Assembly: GCA_017308475.1 (NCBI GenBank)
Contig: JAFKEU010000006.1
Location: 269,694-333,693, forward strand
DNA length: 64,000 bases
Reading direction: 5' to 3'
From: Alphaproteobacteria bacterium
GTDB taxonomy: Bacteria; Pseudomonadota; Alphaproteobacteria; Micropepsales; Micropepsaceae
A program made the position numbers and the translations under genes. The notes under the pieces were generated by a model. That model did no database searches and was not told where the DNA came from. It was given only the letters and a program-made list of their open reading frames with translations. Below are positions 58,949 through 64,000 of this stretch, piece by piece. Positions within the stretch are counted from its first letter, which is position 1; each line of letters starts with the position of its first letter.

Positions 58949-61039
58949 TCAATGATGTCGCTTCGGCAGCGCGAAGACATACACTGCCTGGCCGTTGGCG
59001 GGACGGTTCACTTCGCCGCGCAGCATCAGTTGTGGCTTGCCTTCCGGGCTGCCGCCCTGGGTGCCGGTGGTCACCGCGATGAATTGCTGGCCGTCTACGC
59101 TGAAGCTCACAGGATAGCCTTGGACCGTGGTGCCCAGCCGCGATTCCCACAACGTCTTGCCGGTTTTCGTATCCACGGCGCGGAAGGTGCGGTCATAATC
59201 GCCGATGAACGAGACCCCGCCCGCGGTCGACAGCACGCCGGTCAGGAATGGACTGCGTTGCTGGAACGACCAGGCCGGCTTGAAATCGGCGGCATGATAG
59301 GCCGACAGCCGGCCCATATTGCCGTCGGTGCCGGGCATCTCGTAAAGCATCTGGCTGGCACCACCGAACTGGAAGCAGCTCTGGCTGAGCGGCACCAGGA
59401 TCAGGTCATTCTTCGGGTCATAGCTGGTGGACGGCCAGTCATGCCCGCCCTCGGCGCTGGGACAGGAAAAAAGCGCCTCGCCGGGCTTCTGGTTCACAAT
59501 GTCGGCGCGATAGGTGGGAATGCCGGTCCTGGGATCGATCCTGGTGTAGACGTTCTGGAATACGGTCTGGACGTGATCCAGATACTTGCCGGTTGCCGCA
59601 TCGATCTTCCACATGATGCCGGTCTTGCCGACGGTGATGAGCGCCTTGCGGCCATTGTTCGGCGTAATGGTGCGTTCATAGACCTCATCCAGGTCCAGGC
59701 TCTCGCCCGGCGCGTGATTCAGCCACCATTTCAGCTTGCCGGTGTCGGGGTCCAGCGCGACGGTGGAGTTGGTGTAGTCCGTGGCGCCATCGCCGGTGCC
59801 GCGCGCGCTGCGCAGGTGCGGCTTTGCCTGGCCGGTGCCCCAATAGGTCGTGTTCAGCGCGGGATCGTAGGTGCCACTGATCCACACATCGCCGCCCGCG
59901 CGCATGGCGTCGGGCTGGCCACCCCAGCTGTCGCCGCCAGGCTGGCCGGTCAGCGCTACCGTCCTGAACTTCCACAGCGATTTTCCGGTAGCTGCGTCAT
60001 AAGCGCCGATGAAGCAGAATTCCTTGTTGGGCCGCCCGTCGCAGCGGGTGATGCCCAGGAGGATATTGCCATGCACCACCATCAATCCGCCGATCTTGTT
60101 GTTGTCGACATTGGTGATCTGGCTTTTCCACACGATGTGGCCGTCACGTGCATCCAGCGCGTAGAGCCAAGCGTCGGTGGCGGGATAGATCACCAGGTTC
60201 TGCCATAGCGCCATGGTACGGTTGGCGTTCTGCACATTGTCCCGCACCGGGCCGACGCGGTTCTCCCAGATCAGGGTGCCCGTCTTCGCATCCAGCGCCT
60301 GGACCTTGTTGTCCAGATTGTTGGAGACGAACATCACTCCGTCATGCACCAGCGGGTTCATCTGCTGGCGCCCGCCATCGGTCATCGCCCAGACCCATTT
60401 GAGCTGCAGGTTCTCGACATTGCTGGTGTCGACCTGGATCAGTGGGCTATAACTCCAGCCCGAATATGTGCGCAGATGCATCAGCCAGTCGGCATCCGAG
60501 GGGCTGGCCAGCATGGCATCGGTGACGGGCGTGTAGTGATCGACATGGCCGGCTACGGTGATACCCAGCTTCTCGGTCTTTGCCGCGCGCGCGGGCGGCC
60601 TGGGCTTGGCAGTTGTGAGGGCCTGGGCCAGCGCGGCCGGCATCATGCCGTTTACGATGTCGCCGATCTTAACGGTGGTGGCGGGCGCAAGAACAGTGCT
60701 GCCCGGCATGGCACCGTTGGCCTGAAGCAGGAAGGCAACGATGCCGGTGTAGGTTTCATCCCCCAGCGAATCCGGGTGGCCCAGCGGCATCGAGGCCTTG
60801 ATTACCTTGTAGAGGCCGTCGGTCGTGCGGTCGCCCCAACTTCCGGTGAACGCGCTTCCGGTCAGGGCCGGCGCCTCGCCGCTGCCATCCAACGTCTTGC
60901 CGTGGCATGTCGCGCAGTTGGCGAGGAATGCATCGCGCCCGGCATCGGCCTGGCTTTGCGTGAAGGGGCCGGCATTCCGCGCGGTAGCGCCGGCGATACT
61001 GGCGCCCAACAGAAGAGAAACGATCAGAACGCGCCGCAT
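58949..61039 (-). CDS. PQQ-binding propeller dehydrogenase with N-terminal cytochrome c domain
   Basis: A 696-residue exported quinohemoprotein-like enzyme. The signal MRRVLIVSLLLGASIAGATA is followed by a c-type heme site C42-x2-C45-H46 (NCATCHG) in a small cytochrome domain to about residue 115. An eight-bladed PQQ propeller with W-motif repeats (GTLIWENRVG, GHIVWKSQIT, GKSLWKFRTV, GKLKWWLNH, GKTLWESRLG) follows. The heme is at the N-terminus, unlike classic type II quinohemoproteins, where it is C-terminal. The region after GKLKWWLNHAPGES holds LDLDE. Its start overlaps the stop of the upstream PQQ gene (TAATG), so they are coupled. Confidence 0.88.
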   Translation of the reverse strand: MRRVLIVSLLLGASIAGATARNAGPFTQSQADAGRDAFLANCATCHGKTLDGSGEAPALTGSAFTGSWGDRTTDGLYKVIKASMPLGHPDSLGDETYTGIVAFLLQANGAMPGSTVLAPATTVKIGDIVNGMMPAALAQALTTAKPRPPARAAKTEKLGITVAGHVDHYTPVTDAMLASPSDADWLMHLRTYSGWSYSPLIQVDTSNVENLQLKWVWAMTDGGRQQMNPLVHDGVMFVSNNLDNKVQALDAKTGTLIWENRVGPVRDNVQNANRTMALWQNLVIYPATDAWLYALDARDGHIVWKSQITNVDNNKIGGLMVVHGNILLGITRCDGRPNKEFCFIGAYDAATGKSLWKFRTVALTGQPGGDSWGGQPDAMRAGGDVWISGTYDPALNTTYWGTGQAKPHLRSARGTGDGATDYTNSTVALDPDTGKLKWWLNHAPGESLDLDEVYERTITPNNGRKALITVGKTGIMWKIDAATGKYLDHVQTVFQNVYTRIDPRTGIPTYRADIVNQKPGEALFSCPSAEGGHDWPSTSYDPKNDLILVPLSQSCFQFGGASQMLYEMPGTDGNMGRLSAYHAADFKPAWSFQQRSPFLTGVLSTAGGVSFIGDYDRTFRAVDTKTGKTLWESRLGTTVQGYPVSFSVDGQQFIAVTTGTQGGSPEGKPQLMLRGEVNRPANGQAVYVFALPKRHH

Positions 61040-62892
61040 TACTCGTCCTCCGGCAGAGCAAAGATGGCGAAGACGTCGCCGAAGATCGGCCGTCCGTCGT
61101 TGTGCATCAGGATCTCACCACCATGACAGCCACTGGCGCCCACGGCCACATACTGCGCGCCCTTGATGCGATAGGTGATGGGCGGAGTGCACACCCCCGC
61201 GCCCATCGGATAGGTCCACAATTTCTGGCCGGTCTTGGCATCAAAAGCGATGAAGTCGCCTGTCATCTCGCCGGCAAAGACGATGCCTCCCGCAGTGGCC
61301 AGTGCGCCGCCATACATCGGCCGCGGCGACCTGTATTGCCAAGTGATCTTGCCTGTGTCGGTGTCGATGGCGGTAAAGGTTCCGTTGGGCGCGAATATCT
61401 TGAGGTTCGTGGGCATGTTGCCGCCAGTGTACTGGCCCACGATTGGTGTGCCGGGCTTGTAGACATCCGGCAACTTCTTGTTGAGAAAGAAGTCGTGTGC
61501 TTCGTTCACGCCCATGGTGTAGAGGTTGCGCGTAATTGGCGACCATGCGGGCGGCGACCAGATCGCCCCACCCTTGTTGGCGGGATAGAGCGTCATCGAT
61601 TTTTCCGTCACCGGCTTCATGAAATTTTCGCTGATGTCGACGAGGGGCGGCGACTTGCGGATCAGCTTGCCGGTCAGGCGGTTGACGATGAAGAGGTTGC
61701 CGACCTTGCCGGCCTCCGCGGCGGCGGGCACCATTTTGCCGCGCTCGTCGATGGTGTCGAACAGAACCACCGGCGCAGCCGCGTCGTAGTCCCACACGTC
61801 GTGCGCCACCTGCTGGTACCACCACTTCAATTTGCCAGTCTTGATATCGATGGCAACTATGGAGTCGGTATAGGCGTTGTCGCCGGGGCGGCTGGTGCCG
61901 TCCAGATCGGGATTGGGATTGCCGGTAGCGAACAGGATCAGCCCGTTTTTCACATCGATAGCGGGCGTGTTCCACACCGACCCGCCGCCGTATTTCCAGC
62001 TGTCGCCGCCCCAGGTGTCGCCACCCGGCTGGTCGGGTGCCGCAGTCGTGGAGAAGCGCCACACCAGCTTGCCCGTCTTGGCGTCCAGCGCCTCCAGGAA
62101 ACCGCGCGTGGGCCATTCGGCGCCCGCATTGCCCACCAGCACCAGTCCGTCATAAACCAGCGGCGCCATGGTGAAGGAATAGAAATAGGCCGGCACGGGC
62201 AGGGCATTGGCGTGTTCGGTCTTCCAGATCTCCTTGCCGGTGCGCGCGTCCAGCGCCACCACATGGCCGTCCAGTTGTGCAACGAAGACCTTGCCATAGG
62301 CAACGGCGACGCCGCGGGCCTGTTGGCCGCAGCACAGATCGGAATAGCCCAATTTGGGCGCATAGGACCAAAACTCCTTGCCCGTGACCGCGTCGTAGGC
62401 CTGAACGTTGTTGTCGCCCATCTCGATATAAAGCACGCCATCCACTTCGATGATGGTGGCTTCCATCGTCTTGGTGATGCCGGTCTGGATTATCGCGGTG
62501 GGCCGCAGCTTCCTGACGTTCCTGGTATTGATCTGGGTGAAGGGCGAGAAACGCTGATTGTCATAGGTGCGCCCGTGCAGCAGCCAATCTTCAGACCTGT
62601 CGGCGCCCAGCATCATCTGGTCGGTGATGTCGACATTCTGCGTCACTGGTTGCATCCGGAAGGAGCCGGGATGGGCAACAACTTGGCCCAGCGCCACGGG
62701 ATTGAGCCCGGAGGTTTGTGCCGTCGCACCGGCCGTGGCGGGATTGACCGTGCCGGCGGCTTCACCGGCGCTTTCAATGGATATGCTGGCCGGCGTAGCG
62801 GGGCCATCTGTTTTCTTTTCCGTTGTCTGGCCGATCGCGCCGCCGGTCAGCGCTGCACACAACGCGAGCGCCGCCAATCCCCTTGCTCTCAT
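61039..62892 (-). CDS. PQQ-dependent alcohol dehydrogenase (methanol/ethanol-type fold) with D-x-D motif
   Basis: A 617-residue exported PQQ dehydrogenase. Signal MRARGLAALALCAALTGGAIG. The vicinal disulfide Cys187-Cys188 (DLCCGQQARGV) that stacks on PQQ is present. W-motif repeats (GKEIWKTEHA, GKLVWRFSTT, GKLKWWYQQV, GKITWQYRSP, GQKLWTYPMG) follow. FATGNPNPDLDG carries the metal-binding Asn. Asp368-Tyr369-Asp370 in HDVWDYDAAAP gives the D-x-D pair described for lanthanide-dependent XoxF/ExaF-type enzymes, although glucose-dehydrogenase-type quinoproteins also show D-x-D. Substrate probably an alcohol or diol. GAGGTGGGGGG upstream of the ATG. Co-transcribed with the second PQQ gene. Confidence 0.88.
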   Translation of the reverse strand: MRARGLAALALCAALTGGAIGQTTEKKTDGPATPASISIESAGEAAGTVNPATAGATAQTSGLNPVALGQVVAHPGSFRMQPVTQNVDITDQMMLGADRSEDWLLHGRTYDNQRFSPFTQINTRNVRKLRPTAIIQTGITKTMEATIIEVDGVLYIEMGDNNVQAYDAVTGKEFWSYAPKLGYSDLCCGQQARGVAVAYGKVFVAQLDGHVVALDARTGKEIWKTEHANALPVPAYFYSFTMAPLVYDGLVLVGNAGAEWPTRGFLEALDAKTGKLVWRFSTTAAPDQPGGDTWGGDSWKYGGGSVWNTPAIDVKNGLILFATGNPNPDLDGTSRPGDNAYTDSIVAIDIKTGKLKWWYQQVAHDVWDYDAAAPVVLFDTIDERGKMVPAAAEAGKVGNLFIVNRLTGKLIRKSPPLVDISENFMKPVTEKSMTLYPANKGGAIWSPPAWSPITRNLYTMGVNEAHDFFLNKKLPDVYKPGTPIVGQYTGGNMPTNLKIFAPNGTFTAIDTDTGKITWQYRSPRPMYGGALATAGGIVFAGEMTGDFIAFDAKTGQKLWTYPMGAGVCTPPITYRIKGAQYVAVGASGCHGGEILMHNDGRPIFGDVFAIFALPEDE

Positions 62893-62937
62893 CGCCCCCC
62901 ACCTCTCCCTCTGTGCGCTTTGTGTATTCGAGTTCCG

Positions 62938-63354
62938 TTACTTGAGAAGCAGGTCCTTCAACAGTGGCGCGTCCTGCGTCAATGGCGCGGGGCCGGCCGG
63001 ATAGCCGTTTTGCTGCAGGATGTAGGCCGTCACCTGATTATACTGTTCAGGCGTCAGTGTGCCCGGATTGGACTGCGGCATTGTCTGGGCCGTGACGGAC
63101 AGCAGTGTCGCCGCGGTCAGCTGCTGGGCCTGTGCCATTTCGTGGAATGCATCGCCCGTCAGCGCTGGCGCGGCGACGCCTTCCAACGCCGAGCCATGGC
63201 AGACCGCGCAGGACTGGGCATAGACGGCCGCGCCGGCCGACGCCTGGTCCGCAGTATAGACCGCTGGCGTCGTCGTATCCTCGGCACTGGCAAAGTTGGA
63301 CAACAGAGCCAAACTGCCCGCGGCGGCCGCGACGAGCGCGCAATGCTTCTTCAT
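62938..63354 (-). CDS. periplasmic c-type cytochrome
   Basis: A 138-residue monoheme cytochrome c. Signal MKKHCALVAAAAGSLALLSNFASAE; heme site C49-x2-C52-H53 (SCAVCHGSALEG); a distal Met is likely in TAQTMPQSNPGTLTPEQYNQVTAYILQQNGYPAG. It resembles the cytochrome domain fused to the second PQQ enzyme and is the probable electron acceptor for the PQQ dehydrogenases encoded just downstream (45 bp). The start at 63354 gives a proper signal peptide; a longer frame to 63384 is less likely. Confidence 0.9.
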   Translation of the reverse strand: MKKHCALVAAAAGSLALLSNFASAEDTTTPAVYTADQASAGAAVYAQSCAVCHGSALEGVAAPALTGDAFHEMAQAQQLTAATLLSVTAQTMPQSNPGTLTPEQYNQVTAYILQQNGYPAGPAPLTQDAPLLKDLLLK

Positions 63355-63788
63355 TGTTGTGGTTCTCGAAAGATTTGCAGGCACGAACCATTGCCCGTGA
63401 TGACGACTTTGCCAAGCGCGCCGCCTTCGTGGCGGGTTCGATGGGCATTTGGTAGCGCACGTCTTTCTTCGCGGAAGAGTGCGGTGCCCTCACATGTTAT
63501 CTGGGCACAGGTACTGCAGCCGCGAACGAGGGACCTGCCGGCTTTGCAGATAACCCATACAAAACGGGCCTTTTTTCCATGTCGAGGCCATCCGCAGGCG
63601 GGCAGTTATTTCGCAACTGCGAAGAGAGCTGCCGTGGTAATTATGTGACATTGATCGGCTTCCGCGCATCAAAGTGCCCTTGGCGATGAAGTTTTTCTCG
63701 CTCAGGGACGGGTAAGCCTGCTATCCAGAGCAACATTACAGTCCGGCAGTACATGTCGGCGGAAACATATGCCCAGGGGGACTTTCTC
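63355..63788. other. 434-bp divergent regulatory region between cytochrome c and TonB-receptor genes
   Basis: No gene is recognised. It contains the dyad TTCGCA-ac-TGCGAA at 63610-63623 and an A/T-rich part (about 63560-63720) suited to promoters for both directions. AGGGGG near 63773-63778 is the ribosome-binding site of the TonB receptor. Confidence 0.5.
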
Positions 63789-64000
63789 ATGATCTACGGA
63801 TTGACGACGACTCGCGTGCGCCTGGCAGGCGGCGTGGCCATGCTGGCGCTCAGCGCCGGCGCTGCGATGGCGCAGGGCGCGGCTCCTGGTGTGGAGCAGG
63901 TGATCGTATCTTCGACCCGTCTGCAAAATGCCGGTTTTGACGCGCCGACGCCGACCACGGTGATGAGCGCGGCGGACCTGGAAAAGACTGCCCAGCCCAA
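63789..64000 (+). CDS. TonB-dependent receptor (3' end outside window)
   Basis: The first 70 codons of a probable outer-membrane TonB-dependent receptor. The signal peptide (VRLAGGVAMLALSAGAAMAQ) is followed by a TonB-box-like segment and plug start, GVEQVIVSSTRLQNAGFDAPTPTTVMSAADLEKTAQP, the usual order for these receptors (E-x-V-V/I-V-S-S/T-R). AGGGGG stands about 10 bases before the ATG at 63789. It diverges from the PQQ/cytochrome operon and may import its substrate. The barrel is not visible. Confidence 0.8.
   Translation, partial: MIYGLTTTRVRLAGGVAMLALSAGAAMAQGAAPGVEQVIVSSTRLQNAGFDAPTPTTVMSAADLEKTAQP

Noticed and set aside
61102..63648. An 848-codon plus-strand frame opposite the PQQ and cytochrome genes
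   Set aside because: It is antisense to well-supported genes and has shadow-like composition.
63649..63673. TTGATCGG...GCATCAA as a third FNR-type box
   Set aside because: The half-sites are 12 bp apart instead of 4, so it does not fit the consensus.

Overview
This 64 kb window is a GC-rich (about two thirds G+C) bacterial chromosome segment. Gene content and order point to an alphaproteobacterium: nadE-gltX-cysS-cimA in a row, an Atm1-type ABC exporter, class II DAHP synthase, a GluRS with a degenerate KMSKS loop, an RMND1/DUF155 protein, and short palindromic repeats of the kind common in that class. The sequence alone does not fix the genus. There is no phage, insertion sequence, rRNA operon or CRISPR array. 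One tRNA (Val, CAC anticodon) is present. The window cuts through a gene at each end: an alpha/beta hydrolase on the left and a TonB-dependent receptor on the right.

Layout. 1-9.3 kb: a hydrolase and a uridine-kinase-like protein, then an arginine-catabolism block (an Lrp regulator divergent from an arginine-dihydrolase-like enzyme, rocD and an amidase), a DUF1326/DUF2182 pair and a large exported glycosidase-like protein. 9.4-15.4 kb: an MFS carrier, cytochrome b561, a P-type ATPase and a soluble PQQ-type sugar dehydrogenase ending at a strong terminator. 15.4-20.3 kb: a cell-envelope and stress cluster (small stress proteins, an Lpp-like lipoprotein, two L,D-transpeptidases, an EF-hand protein, a glycine-zipper protein, a DUF155 protein). 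It carries two FNR/FixK-type boxes, each at class II distance from a -10 hexamer. 20.4-30.1 kb: a MASE1 histidine kinase, gph, glmU-glmS, a DUF559 nuclease gene enclosed in inverted repeats, rpiA, a DUF900 lipoprotein hydrolase and glutathione reductase. 30.1-36.5 kb: an exported transglutaminase, a TonB-C protein, a SulP transporter, DAHP synthase and a membrane protein. 36.6-44.7 kb: an oxidoreductase, a duplicated and interrupted nadE start between two copies of a 90-bp element, then nadE, gltX, cysS, a small ORF and cimA. 44.7-51.5 kb: csaA, a LOG-family protein, a 30-residue membrane peptide joined to an Atm1-type exporter, a double cold-shock protein divergent from the helicase rhlE, and selO.

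51.5-64 kb looks like a catabolic region. SSADH, an Fe-type alcohol dehydrogenase and an Ldh-family dehydrogenase form a minus-strand operon facing a GntR/FCD regulator across a perfect 12-bp palindrome. Beyond it a second minus-strand operon runs cytochrome c, two PQQ propeller dehydrogenases, a luciferase-like monooxygenase and an RraA/HMG-aldolase-like protein. It diverges from the TonB receptor. A coherent reading, which is inference, is uptake of an alcohol or diol, periplasmic PQQ oxidation with electrons passed to cytochrome c, and cytoplasmic oxidation of the hydroxy-acid or semialdehyde.

The observations most worth following are the DUF559 cassette with modular inverted repeats, the nadE 5'-end duplication tied to a 90-bp palindromic element, the two class II FNR-type promoters over envelope genes, the single-domain arginine-dihydrolase-like enzyme beside rocD, the D-x-D signature in a PQQ dehydrogenase, and the 30-residue peptide gene abutting the Atm1 exporter.
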